Below, piece after piece: positions 45,229-54,283 of a DNA stretch of 64,000 bases. The position numbers and the translations under genes were made by a program. This DNA is from Brachybacterium sacelli (GTDB taxonomy: Bacteria; Actinomycetota; Actinomycetes; Actinomycetales; Dermabacteraceae): contig NZ_JAGIOD010000001.1 of NCBI RefSeq assembly GCF_017876545.1, positions 1,612,001-1,676,000 of the forward strand. Direction: 5' to 3'. A model generated the notes under the pieces. The model made no database searches, was not told the origin of the DNA, and was given only the letters and a program-made list of their open reading frames with translations. The stretch's first letter is position 1. Each line of letters opens with the position of its first letter.

Positions 45229-46193
45229 GCACGGCGGTGAGGCCCACCGCCCGGGCCCCCGGGGCCCGGGCCGAGACGCCGACGCCGCGTCGCCGCTCGC
45301 TGGCGCAACGTCTCTACCGGTACCGATGGAGCTACGTCTTCATCGCTCCCGGGGTGCTCTTCTTCCTGATCTTCGCCTACATCCCGCTGGCCGGGAACGT
45401 CGTGGCGTTCCAGGACTTCTCGCCGTTCCGGGGCATCCAGGGCTCGCCGTTCGTCGGCCTGGCGAACTTCGCAGAGATCTTCCAGGACCCCGAGGTCCTC
45501 CGCACGATCCAGAACACCGTGGTCATCAGCGCGCTGCAGATCCTCTTCGCGTTCCCCGCCCCGATCGCCCTCGCACTGCTTCTGAACAGCCTGATCTCGG
45601 TGCGGATCCAGCGACTGGTGCAGGGGGTGGTCTACCTGCCCCACTTCATCAGCTGGGTGGTGGTGATCGCCATCTGGCAGCAGGTGCTGGGCGGAGCGGG
45701 CGTCGTGAACGACCTTCTCGCGATCGTCGGCAGCGGGCCGATCTCGGTGATGACGAGCCCGGAGACGTTCAAAGCCCTGGTCACGGCGCAGGTGGTCTGG
45801 AAGGAGGTGGGGTGGGGCACGATCATCTTCTTCGCGGCCATCTCCACCATCCCCACCGAGCGCTACGAATCGGCAGCCGTGGATGGTGCCGGATCGATGC
45901 GCCGGATGTGGCACATCACGATGCCGGGCCTGATGCCGGTGATCGTGCTGCTGCTGATCCTGCGCCTGGGCACCGTGCTCACCGTGGGATTCGAGCAGAT
46001 CCTGCTGCAGCAGAACATCGTGGGCCGGGACGCGGCCCAGGTGCTCGACACGTTCGTGTACTTCCGCGGCGTGCTCGGCGGGGACTGGGGCCTCGCCGCG
46101 GCCGCGGGTCTGGTCAAGGGCGTGGTCGGATGCGTCCTGGTGATCGTCGCGAACTGGTTCTCCAAGAAGCTCGGCAGTCAGGGGTTGTTCTGA
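45225..46193 (+). CDS. Polysaccharide-type ABC transporter permease (LplB type)
   Basis: A 322-residue membrane protein with six predicted helices, like LplB/YtcP-group permeases. The EAA-like loop is ESAAVDGAGSMRRMWHITMP. I chose GTG 45225, which overlaps the PhyH stop by 4 bp (GTGA); a GTG three codons earlier is possible. Permeases of this subgroup usually pair with large binding proteins of about 550 residues, as here, and often carry complex glycan fragments. Confidence 0.9.
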   Translation: MSTAVRPTARAPGARAETPTPRRRSLAQRLYRYRWSYVFIAPGVLFFLIFAYIPLAGNVVAFQDFSPFRGIQGSPFVGLANFAEIFQDPEVLRTIQNTVVISALQILFAFPAPIALALLLNSLISVRIQRLVQGVVYLPHFISWVVVIAIWQQVLGGAGVVNDLLAIVGSGPISVMTSPETFKALVTAQVVWKEVGWGTIIFFAAISTIPTERYESAAVDGAGSMRRMWHITMPGLMPVIVLLLILRLGTVLTVGFEQILLQQNIVGRDAAQVLDTFVYFRGVLGGDWGLAAAAGLVKGVVGCVLVIVANWFSKKLGSQGLF

Positions 46194-47116
46194 TGGTCGC
46201 CCAGCATGACGTCACCTCCCTTCCCGTCCGGGGCCCGCGCCGGGGCCGGACCGATCGTCCACCGTGGATGCATCCCGCACCGCTTCCGGTGCAGGTGCTC
46301 AAAGCCCTGGTGATCACGGCGATCGTGGCCGTCATGGCCGTCCCGTTCGCCTACATCGTGGTGACCAGCTTCGCCGCGCCGGGATCGAGCGGGCAGATCG
46401 TCCCGGAGTCCTTCAGCCTCGACGCCTACCGGTCCCTGCTCAGCGGTGGGGTGGTCACCCGATCCCTCATCGTCTCCACGGGCGTCACCGTGGTGGGGAC
46501 CTTCCTGTCGCTCTTCTTCACCGTGCTGCTCGCCTTCGGGCTGATGACCACCCGGGAGATGCCCGGTGGCCGCGTCCTCTTCTTCGGCATCCTCGCCACC
46601 ATGCTGTTCACGGCCGGGATCATCCCGAACTACCTCCTGGTACAGCAGCTGGGGCTGTTGGACTCCTACTGGTCGCTGATCCTGCCCACGCTGATCTCGG
46701 CCTTCAACCTGGTCGTCGTGCGCAACTTCTTCATGGAGCTGCCGCAGGACCTGCTCGATGCCGCACGCATCGACGGGGCGAGCGAATGGCGGGTGCTGTG
46801 GTCGATCGTGGTGCCGAACTCCCGTGCGGTGATCGCCGTGGTCGGGCTGTTCTACGCGGTGGGCTACTGGAACAACTTCTTCAATGCGCTGCTGTACATC
46901 AATGACTCCTCCAAGTGGCCCGTCCAGCTGGTGCTCAACTCCTACGTCCTGCAGGGCTCACCGCTCAGCCAGATCGAGAACCCCGAACTCACCCCGCCGC
47001 TCCAGTCGATCCAGATGGCCGTCGTGGTCCTGGCCATGCTGCCGATCCTCGCGGTTTACCCGTTCGTGCAGCGCTACTTCACCAAGGGCGTGCTCACGGG
47101 CGCGATCAAGGGCTGA
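46193..47116 (+). CDS. Polysaccharide-type ABC transporter permease (LplC type)
   Basis: A 307-residue membrane protein with six predicted helices. The loop DAARIDGASEWRVLWSIVVP contacts the ATPase, and the end LTGAIKG is typical. The ATG shares its A with the TGA of the previous gene (TGATG). It pairs with the LplB-type permease. No ATPase gene is present in the operon. Confidence 0.9.
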   Translation: MVAQHDVTSLPVRGPRRGRTDRPPWMHPAPLPVQVLKALVITAIVAVMAVPFAYIVVTSFAAPGSSGQIVPESFSLDAYRSLLSGGVVTRSLIVSTGVTVVGTFLSLFFTVLLAFGLMTTREMPGGRVLFFGILATMLFTAGIIPNYLLVQQLGLLDSYWSLILPTLISAFNLVVVRNFFMELPQDLLDAARIDGASEWRVLWSIVVPNSRAVIAVVGLFYAVGYWNNFFNALLYINDSSKWPVQLVLNSYVLQGSPLSQIENPELTPPLQSIQMAVVVLAMLPILAVYPFVQRYFTKGVLTGAIKG

Positions 47117-47153
47117 GCACCGCACGCATCCTCACCACCAGAAGGAGATTCCC

Positions 47154-48800
47154 ATGACGACGTCGTCACGATTTCCCACCATCTCGCGCCGCTCCGCCGT
47201 CGGCCTCGGCGTCACGGCCCTCGGCGCGACCGCGCTGGCGAGCTGCGGCACGAGCAACTCCTCGAGCTTCGGGGAGAACGCCGGTCTGACCATCCCCTCC
47301 CATCAGGCTCCACCGGACGTCGAGGGCGCGATCATCAGCGACATCCCCGGGGTCCCCATGGGACTCACCTCGATGCCGGACCCCTTGCCGAAGTCCACCG
47401 AGGGCACGCCGGGGAAAGGCGGGCCGTTCACCACCTTCCAGATCAACTGGGGCACGCCCCCGAGTCCGTACGGGGAGAACGAGTACTGGCAGGAGTTCAA
47501 CACGCGACTCAATGTCGACTACAAGCCGACGCTGAACTCCGCCGACGCCTACGAGACCAGCCTCGCCACCATGCTGGCCAGCGGAAACGTTCCCGACATG
47601 GTGTTCTTGCAGACGCACTCCGCCAATGCTCAGCAGGCGATCCAGGACGGCGCCTTCGCCGAGCTGTCGGAGGTGCTCGGCGGTGACAAGATCCTCGAGT
47701 ATCCGAACCTGGCGCACGTGCCCGAGCACCAGTGGCGCAACTCCGCGATCAGCAACGGCATCTACGGCATCCCCAGCGATCTGGGGTACGTCAACAGCCT
47801 GCATGTCTACCGCCAGGACTGGGCCGAGCAGATCGGCTTCGACGCCCCGCCCCAGGACGCCGAGGAGTTCTACGAACTCATGACGGAGATGGCCCGGCTC
47901 GGCACCGACCAGTACGGGGTCGGTGGTCTGAGCGACGGCCTGGGCGCCTTCGTCAACGCCATGTTCCGGGTGCCGAACACCTGGCGCGAGGCCGACGGCG
48001 AGCTGACCAGCTATCTCGAGACCGACGAGTTCGAGCAGGCACTGCTCTTCCAACGTCGGCTGTGGGAGGGAGGAGCCTTCCACCCCGACGCCCTCAGCCT
48101 GTCCGAGAAGGGCGCCGAGGACCGTGCCCTGTTCGAGGAGGGGCACACCGGATGGCAGGTGGCATCGACCGACAACTGGTACCTCTCCGGCGCCCTGGAC
48201 CGTCTGCGGGGCCGCAACGAGGGAGCCCGGCCCCGGATGTTGCTCCCCTTCGGGCACGACGGCGGCGAGTACGCCTTCCCGGCCACCCCCGGTTTCTTCG
48301 CGATCATCGCGATCTCCGCCGAAGCGGCCGGGGACGAGGAACGCCTGCACGAGCTGCTGTCCATCATGAACTACCTGCGGGCGCCGATCCCCAGCGAGGA
48401 AGGGTTCTTCCTGCGGTACGGCCTCGAGGACGTCCACTTCCGGTACGGCGAGAACGGCGTCCCCGAATCGGTCCCCGATTCGCCGGCACCGGCGGACCGT
48501 GACGCGATGTTCTACACCGGGCTGGTGCCGGTCGTGCTCTACTATCCCGACCCCCAGCACGTCGAGGACAGCATCGACTACACCGAGAACAGCATCGTCG
48601 ATCCCACCGTCGGACTCTTCGCGCCCTCGTCGGCGGAGGTGGCGGGGCTGCTCGACGACCTGCAGACCGACTACGTCAACGGGCTGGTCTCGGGCCGACG
48701 GCCGATGAGCGATCTCGAGACGTTCCGCACCGACTGGCGCAAGCAGGGCGGCGACTCGCTCCGCGACGAGCTGCAAGAAGCTCTCGCCCAGAGGGCGTGA
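47154..48800 (+). CDS. Large sugar-binding lipoprotein (LplA type)
   Basis: A 548-residue solute-binding protein of the LplA group. It has a Tat-like SRRSAVGLG and the lipobox ALASC, with Cys31 lipidated. The mature part contains EYWQEFNTRLNVDY and ETSLATMLASGNVPDMVFL. The ATG at 47154 follows GAAGGAG. It is co-transcribed with the two permeases upstream and the GH172 gene 12 bp downstream, suggesting capture of an oligosaccharide or glycoconjugate fragment. Confidence 0.92.
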   Translation: MTTSSRFPTISRRSAVGLGVTALGATALASCGTSNSSSFGENAGLTIPSHQAPPDVEGAIISDIPGVPMGLTSMPDPLPKSTEGTPGKGGPFTTFQINWGTPPSPYGENEYWQEFNTRLNVDYKPTLNSADAYETSLATMLASGNVPDMVFLQTHSANAQQAIQDGAFAELSEVLGGDKILEYPNLAHVPEHQWRNSAISNGIYGIPSDLGYVNSLHVYRQDWAEQIGFDAPPQDAEEFYELMTEMARLGTDQYGVGGLSDGLGAFVNAMFRVPNTWREADGELTSYLETDEFEQALLFQRRLWEGGAFHPDALSLSEKGAEDRALFEEGHTGWQVASTDNWYLSGALDRLRGRNEGARPRMLLPFGHDGGEYAFPATPGFFAIIAISAEAAGDEERLHELLSIMNYLRAPIPSEEGFFLRYGLEDVHFRYGENGVPESVPDSPAPADRDAMFYTGLVPVVLYYPDPQHVEDSIDYTENSIVDPTVGLFAPSSAEVAGLLDDLQTDYVNGLVSGRRPMSDLETFRTDWRKQGGDSLRDELQEALAQRA

Positions 48801-48812
48801 AAGGGGGCCGTC

Positions 48813-49802
48813 ATGCTGAATCTTCCGCGACCTCATAGGACCCGGCAGGTCACGACGTTCGAACCGGACAGCGGCCTCAAGGTCGCCTTCGTGGAGCCGG
48901 GGGAGAGCCGCACCGTCGCCCGGATCGACGGCTCGGGGTATCTCGCCCGACTGTGGCTGACCCTGCCGGGATGGTTCTGGGCTCACTGGGAACCGGACCG
49001 GCCCGTGGATCCGGCGGTGCTCAAGCACGTGGTGGTGCGCATCCACGTCGACGACTCCGAGGAGCCGCAGATCGCCGCGCCGATCGCGGACCTCTTCGGG
49101 CTCGGCCTCGCGCGAGTGCGCAGTTACGCCAGCCGCTGGGTGGGGGCCTCCTCCGGTGGCTTCTACCTGACCCTGCCGATGCCCTTCCGGCGCTCGCTGC
49201 GGATCGACATCGACAACCGCGACCCCGACCAGCGCGTGGACCTGTTCCTCAACGGTCTCTACCAGCTGGCCGATCTGCCACCGGAGGTCCCGGTCCTGCA
49301 CGGGTCCTTCTCCACCGGGCGGCACCAGGGCGAGGATCCCCTCACGCTGCTGGAGACCACCGGTCCCGGCCGGTACGTGGGGACCCTGCTGTCGCTGCAG
49401 GCGCAACCACGCTCCTACCTGAGCTATCTGGAGGCTCCCGAACACATCGACGTGGATGGCGAGCAGATCATCGGAACCGGCATGGAGGACTACTTCCTCG
49501 GAGGCTGGTACTTCCGCGAGGGCACGGTGATCGGTCCCGACCACGGAGTCCTCCTGAAGGACACCCTCGACAGTGCAGTGAGCCTCTACCGTTTCCACGA
49601 CACCGACGCGATCTGGTTCGACTCCACCCTGAGGTTCCGCTTCCGCAATCCCTGGGACCCCGACCGTCTGCGCCCCGTCGCACATTCGGCGGTCGCGTTC
49701 TCCTACCTGGACGGTGCCCATCCGGTGCGCGAGGTGCCGGACCGGGACGGCCTTCGGTGCTGGTACCGCTGGCACACCGAGGACCATCCCGCCATCCCGT
49801 GA
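48813..49802 (+). CDS. DUF2961 / GH172 family protein
   Basis: 329 residues with the double jelly-roll family pattern. The conserved core GTGMEDYFLGGWYF contains Glu225, corresponding to the family's conserved TGxEDYF catalytic-region glutamate. The segment FSTGRHQGEDPLTLLETTGPGRYVG is also typical. Known GH172 enzymes act on alpha-D-fructofuranosides or D-arabinofuranosides and often form trimers or hexamers. No signal peptide is present, so it works inside the cell on imported sugars. The ATG has AAAGGGGG upstream. A furanoside substrate is the best guess. Confidence 0.85.
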   Translation: MLNLPRPHRTRQVTTFEPDSGLKVAFVEPGESRTVARIDGSGYLARLWLTLPGWFWAHWEPDRPVDPAVLKHVVVRIHVDDSEEPQIAAPIADLFGLGLARVRSYASRWVGASSGGFYLTLPMPFRRSLRIDIDNRDPDQRVDLFLNGLYQLADLPPEVPVLHGSFSTGRHQGEDPLTLLETTGPGRYVGTLLSLQAQPRSYLSYLEAPEHIDVDGEQIIGTGMEDYFLGGWYFREGTVIGPDHGVLLKDTLDSAVSLYRFHDTDAIWFDSTLRFRFRNPWDPDRLRPVAHSAVAFSYLDGAHPVREVPDRDGLRCWYRWHTEDHPAIP

Positions 49803-49839
49803 GTACTGACTCGCGGTCACCACAGCTCTGGGAGCGCAC

Positions 49840-51510
49840 ATGACTGACAGCTCGCCGTCCGGACGACACCTCCGCAGGCGTTCACTCCTCCTCGCCGGCG
49901 TCCTCGCCCCCGCCCTCATGACAGCATCCGCGCCGGCCACGGCCGACGGCGGCCGTGCCAGCACCATCGCACGGGCCGTCCCGCCTCAGCAGGGCGCCGA
50001 TCTTCGAATGCGACTGTGCACGGACGACCTGAGCCACGGCATTCATCTCACGCTGCTCGGTCGCCTCGACGGGTGGAATGACACGGACGCCTCCGTCTTC
50101 CACCTCGGGATCCGGCCAGACGGCTCCCTGTGGTGGTTCGACGGACTCGAGCAGGACTCCCTGGGCTGGACGCAGGTCGGAGCCGCCGGGAGCGTGGTCG
50201 CCGGCCGATGGAACACCCTCGCCCTGCAGTCTCCGCCGAGCATGGAACGAGCCCTCGTGTACGTCGGGGATCACCTCGGCGCACGTCCCCGCCCGCACGA
50301 GCTGATCGGCCCGATGGGCCCGGTCGGAGTGAGCCCGGTCGACTCGATCACCGGCTTTCACGTGGCAGCCGGCGGATCAGTCCAGATCGACGACCTGACC
50401 TTCACTGATGGCCGCCACGTGACCGAGGCGCCACCTGAGCGGACGTTCCGGATCGGGGATCCGGTCACGGTCGATTCGACCGCGGAGGGCTTGATGCAGA
50501 TGCCCAACACCGCGACCGTGCACACCACGGCTGACAGCCGTCAGGAGGTGCTCGTGGGCTATCCGGTCCACGGCGATGCCACGCACGACACCGGCACAGC
50601 CCTGGCCGCCTCGACCGACGAGGGCCCCACCTGGTCGCGGGTCGACGAGCGCAACCCTTACCCCGATGAGCAGTCGTTCTATCTGTCGACCCTCAGCAAC
50701 GGTGATCTGCTGGCGGTCAGTTTCCACACCTTCATGGTGGACGGCTCCAGCGGCACGGAGGCGATCGTCCCCACCGCTGTCTCCGCCGACGGCGGCCGCA
50801 CCTGGACACATCGTGAGGGGACCATGACGGCGCCGACGGCCATGAGACCGATCTCCGACGGCACGAGCCGTCCCGGTCACGAGCTCGGGGGCTTCGTCCT
50901 CGTCCATTCGGTGCAGGAGCTCGACGGCACGCTCTACCAGTCGGGGTACGGATACTACGAGGAGGACGAACGGTACCGGCAGATCATCCTCGCCTCGGCC
51001 GACGGCGGGATCACCTGGGACGTCCGCGGGACCATCGCCGTCGACCCCGACCTCTCCGACCACCCGCGGTACGAGGGTTTCAGCGAGGCGGGGATCGCCG
51101 CGACCCGCGATGGCGACCTGCTCGCGGTGATGCGTACCGGCAACTATCAGCCGTTGTACCAGGCGACCTCGAGCGACGGGGGCCGCACCTGGACTCACCT
51201 GCGACAGGTCGTCGCCGGCCTGGACGAGACCCCGGTCGTCGGGGTGTTCCCGGACCTGCTGTCGATGCCCGACGGCACCGTGGTGCTGTGGATCGGGCGT
51301 CCCGGCCAGTCCCTCCTCGCCTCACCCGACGGTGAGGGACGGTCGTGGACCTCACCGGTGACCGTCGACTACATGAATTCCGGGAACGGCTCCCTGGTCC
51401 CGCTCGGCGGCAACCGGATACTCACGGTCGGTGACCGTGGTGCCGACTGGACACCGCGCGCCCCGGAGGTCAAGGAGATCTGGGCGATCGAGGCACAGCT
51501 ACTGCTCTGA
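49840..51510 (+). CDS. Secreted BNR-repeat sialidase-like protein
   Basis: 556 residues. A Tat-type signal (RHLRRRSLLLAGVL, cleavage about residue 36) sends it out of the cell. Residues 50-195 look like a concanavalin/LamG-like module. A six-bladed propeller follows, with Asp boxes STDEGPTW (258), SADGGRTW (315), SADGGITW (386) and SSDGGRTW (444) and a degenerate one near 495. This layout fits exo-alpha-sialidases (GH33) but I cannot place the full Arg triad by eye, so another exo-glycosidase of the sialidase clan is possible. Its last 12 bp overlap the convergent GntR gene. Confidence 0.8.
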   Translation: MTDSSPSGRHLRRRSLLLAGVLAPALMTASAPATADGGRASTIARAVPPQQGADLRMRLCTDDLSHGIHLTLLGRLDGWNDTDASVFHLGIRPDGSLWWFDGLEQDSLGWTQVGAAGSVVAGRWNTLALQSPPSMERALVYVGDHLGARPRPHELIGPMGPVGVSPVDSITGFHVAAGGSVQIDDLTFTDGRHVTEAPPERTFRIGDPVTVDSTAEGLMQMPNTATVHTTADSRQEVLVGYPVHGDATHDTGTALAASTDEGPTWSRVDERNPYPDEQSFYLSTLSNGDLLAVSFHTFMVDGSSGTEAIVPTAVSADGGRTWTHREGTMTAPTAMRPISDGTSRPGHELGGFVLVHSVQELDGTLYQSGYGYYEEDERYRQIILASADGGITWDVRGTIAVDPDLSDHPRYEGFSEAGIAATRDGDLLAVMRTGNYQPLYQATSSDGGRTWTHLRQVVAGLDETPVVGVFPDLLSMPDGTVVLWIGRPGQSLLASPDGEGRSWTSPVTVDYMNSGNGSLVPLGGNRILTVGDRGADWTPRAPEVKEIWAIEAQLLL

Positions 51511-52269
51511 GCGCTCTGCCGTGCCGGGCCGAGCGGATCGGCCACCTGCCTCCTCCGGCGCCGAGATGCTGGACATGGCGGCCTCCCGAGCTCCGTCGAT
51601 ATGGGTCTGTACCGCTCGTCGGGCTTCCTCGGTATCGCCCGCGACGATCGCCTGATAGATCTTCTGATGATCGGTGCGGGACTTCTCGACCCGGCCCGGT
51701 GCTCGCAGCGTCGTCTCCATGCCGGAGGCCAGGATCTCGTGGAGGACGATCGTCGTCTGCTGCAGGAAACGGTTGCCCGCCGCAGAGACGATGCTGAGGT
51801 GGAACGCGGTGTCGAGCGTGCGCAGGTGATCGAAGTCGATCTCGTCGGACCGGGAGTAGTCGTCGAGCGTGGTGAAGGTCTGCGTCACCTCGTCCAGGCC
51901 GTCGGGGTCCCGGCGCTGGGCCGCCCATTCCACGGCCGGCAGCTCGAGCACCGCGCGCATCGCGAAGAGCTCTTCGACGCCGATCTCGCGCTGGATCAGC
52001 GCTGCTCGCAGGGAGACCGCGGCATGCGGTTCGGCGACGAAGACGCCCTGACCATGCCGGATGTCGACGACGCCGTGAGCCTGCAGACTCTTGAACGCCT
52101 CGCGGACGGAGGTTCGGCTCACGTGCAGGATCTGGGCGAGCTCCCGCTCGGCGGGGAGCCGATCACCGGGCTTGAGACGCTTCTTCCCGATCACGTTCTG
52201 GATCTGTTCGGTGACCTGCGTCGACACGTGGCTGGTGCTGAGCGGTTCCCACATCTCGGACTGTCCCAT
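51499..52269 (-). CDS. GntR family regulator, FCD (FadR-like) subfamily
   Basis: A 256-residue regulator. The winged helix (LPAERELAQILHVSRTSVREAFKSL) lies at about 38-63, with wing RHGQGVFVAE. The FCD domain has FDHLRTLDTAFHLSIVSAAGN and DHQKIYQAI. It is the last gene of the minus-strand operon 59847-51499, 45 bp after the SDR/dehydratase fusion. DgoR-like GntR proteins commonly control galactonate genes, so it may sense galactonate or its lactone. It overlaps the sialidase-like gene tail to tail. Confidence 0.9.
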   Translation of the reverse strand: MGQSEMWEPLSTSHVSTQVTEQIQNVIGKKRLKPGDRLPAERELAQILHVSRTSVREAFKSLQAHGVVDIRHGQGVFVAEPHAAVSLRAALIQREIGVEELFAMRAVLELPAVEWAAQRRDPDGLDEVTQTFTTLDDYSRSDEIDFDHLRTLDTAFHLSIVSAAGNRFLQQTTIVLHEILASGMETTLRAPGRVEKSRTDHQKIYQAIVAGDTEEARRAVQTHIDGAREAAMSSISAPEEAGGRSARPGTAERSEQ

Positions 52270-52314
52270 CCGTCGATTGTCGCGTAGCCGGCCGGTTCTC
52301 GATCGTCCGTGTCG

Positions 52315-54243
52315 TCACCATTCCGCGCTCCGTCCGTCCGGGAGCCGCCAATCCGGATTCGTCAGGGTCCACTCCTGCGACGCGGCGACCGCCGAGTCGT
52401 CGATCTCGAGACCGAGGCCCGGGCCCGCCGGAACGTCGAGGTACCCATCGTTCGGACGGAGCACGTCCGGATCACGGAGGTACTCGAACATCTCCGCCTC
52501 GGGGAGGTCGGCGTAGCCGCGGTTGTAGTGCAGGCCGAGCGACTGCTCCTGGACGATGACGTTGTTCGAGCAGGCTGCGACCTGGAGTGATGCGCCCAGC
52601 GAGAGGGGTCCGTTGGGGCAGTGAGGGGCGACCGCGACGTCGTAGGCCGCCGCCACCTGCGCGATGGTCACGAGCTCGGTGATTCCGGTGAGGGACACAT
52701 CGGGCTGCAGGACGTCCACGACCCGAGCCTCGAGCAGTGGCATGAACTCCCTCAGCTCGCTCATGCGTTCCCCGGTGGCGATCGGAACCGTGCGGTCCCG
52801 ACCGAAGAGCTCGCCGTAGGCCGCCTCGTGGCCGGGCGGCAGAGGTTCCTCGATCCAGGCGGGGCGGAACTGCTCCAGCTCTCGCACGAGGGTCCGGGCC
52901 ATCGACCGGTGCACGCGCCCATGGAAGTCCAGAGCAATGTCGATCGAGGTCCCGAACTCGTCCCGAACGGCTCCGATGCGTTCGATGACACCGTCGATCG
53001 CGGCGGAGGTCTCGATCTCGTCGAACTCCTCGGTCGCGTTCATCTTGACCATCGAATAGCCCTGATCGCGCCGGGCCGCGATATCCGCCCCGAGGTGGGC
53101 GGGTCGGTCCCCGCCCACCCACGCATAGCTCGTGATCCGGTCTCGGACCGCTCCGCCGAGCAGTCCGTGGACCGGTACGCCGAGTCGGCGGGCCCGGATG
53201 TCCCAGAGGGCGCATTCGAGCGCCGCGGCCGCCGTCGCGAGCACGGGCCCGCCGCGGAAGAAGCCTCCTCGGCGCATGCGGAGCCGCAGCAGTTCGATCT
53301 GGTCCGGGTCCTCTCCGCGGATGTTCTCGGCCAGATCCTGGATCGCGCCCTGCACGGCATTCGCGCGCTTGGGAAGGATGGATTCGCCCCACCCGGTCAT
53401 CCCGTCCTCGGTGTCGACGCGCACGAAGATCCAGCGGGGCGCGACTCTCTGCGAACGTACGGCAGCGATCCGGTCATTCACCGTCGGCCGCCCAACCCTC
53501 GGCGAAGGCATCGGGACGGCGGCTGAGCAGCCGGTGACGAAGGAGGCGGCGTCCGAGGCGAGGAACGCGACGGCCTCCGCGACCTCCTCGGGACGCCCCT
53601 GACGACGCAGCAGTGACGGCGAGGAGCTGTCAGGGCTGACTGAGATGTCGCTCCTCATCTCCGCCATCCCCGGTGTCTCGATGACGCCCGGGACGACGGT
53701 GTTGACCCGGATGCCGACGGGACCGAGCTCGACCGCCAGCGCACGGGTGGCAGCACTGACGCCGCCCTTGCTGATGGCGTAGGCCGCGTGCTGCGCCAGC
53801 GGCGAGTGCTCCTGGATGCTCGCGACATTCACCATCGAGCCTCCGGCATCCATGACGCGAGCGGCGTCGCGCGCGAGCATCACGGACGCTGCGAGGTTCG
53901 TCTCCAGGACCCGATCCCAGTCGTCGTCGGCGAGGCGGGTGAACGGCTCCCGGCGACCGAGGTGGGCCGCATTGTTCACGAGCACGTCGAGCCGGCCCCA
54001 TGCGTCGACGGTCCGTCCGACGACGCGGCCCCGTTCCTCCCGGTCACACAGGTCGATCACCTCGGCGCGGCAGCGGTCCGGGCCGAAGCCCTCGGTGAGC
54101 GCGCGCAGAGCCGGCCCGTCGAGATCCACCGCGGTCACGGCGCATCCTCGGCTCACGAGCGCCTCGGTGACGGCTCGGCCGATGCCGCGGGCCGCTCCTG
54201 TCACGAGAGCGACCTTCCCGTCGAACCCGGTTCCAGAACTCAT
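52315..54243 (-). CDS. Fusion of SDR dehydrogenase and galactonate-dehydratase-like enolase
   Basis: One 642-residue frame encodes two enzymes. Residues 5-245 are an SDR: TGAARGIG (15-22), NNAA (90-93), Ser142, and Tyr155/Lys159 in YAISK. Residues 255-642 are a DgoD-type enolase-superfamily protein: Lys400, Asp439 and His441 (DFHGRVH), Glu465/466 (IEEP), Glu492 (TGERM), Asp515, and His541 (APHCPNGP). The SDR lacks its usual VDGG ending at the joint. Another frame there contains an SDR-like tail (EGWAADGE) with a TGA at 53474-53476, overlapping a possible GTG dehydratase start at 53481. So this is either a true bifunctional protein (sugar to aldonate to 2-keto-3-deoxyaldonate) or two genes joined by an indel. 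The ATG at 54243 has AGAGG upstream. Confidence 0.85.
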   Translation of the reverse strand: MSSGTGFDGKVALVTGAARGIGRAVTEALVSRGCAVTAVDLDGPALRALTEGFGPDRCRAEVIDLCDREERGRVVGRTVDAWGRLDVLVNNAAHLGRREPFTRLADDDWDRVLETNLAASVMLARDAARVMDAGGSMVNVASIQEHSPLAQHAAYAISKGGVSAATRALAVELGPVGIRVNTVVPGVIETPGMAEMRSDISVSPDSSSPSLLRRQGRPEEVAEAVAFLASDAASFVTGCSAAVPMPSPRVGRPTVNDRIAAVRSQRVAPRWIFVRVDTEDGMTGWGESILPKRANAVQGAIQDLAENIRGEDPDQIELLRLRMRRGGFFRGGPVLATAAAALECALWDIRARRLGVPVHGLLGGAVRDRITSYAWVGGDRPAHLGADIAARRDQGYSMVKMNATEEFDEIETSAAIDGVIERIGAVRDEFGTSIDIALDFHGRVHRSMARTLVRELEQFRPAWIEEPLPPGHEAAYGELFGRDRTVPIATGERMSELREFMPLLEARVVDVLQPDVSLTGITELVTIAQVAAAYDVAVAPHCPNGPLSLGASLQVAACSNNVIVQEQSLGLHYNRGYADLPEAEMFEYLRDPDVLRPNDGYLDVPAGPGLGLEIDDSAVAASQEWTLTNPDWRLPDGRSAEW

Positions 54244-54283
54244 GGCGAACACCTCTTCTCCGCGGCGCGGGTGAGCACGTGGC

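Noticed and set aside
47166..49967. A 933-codon minus-strand frame opposite the binding-protein and GH172 genes
   Set aside because: It is an antisense shadow of two strongly supported genes and has no recognisable motif.
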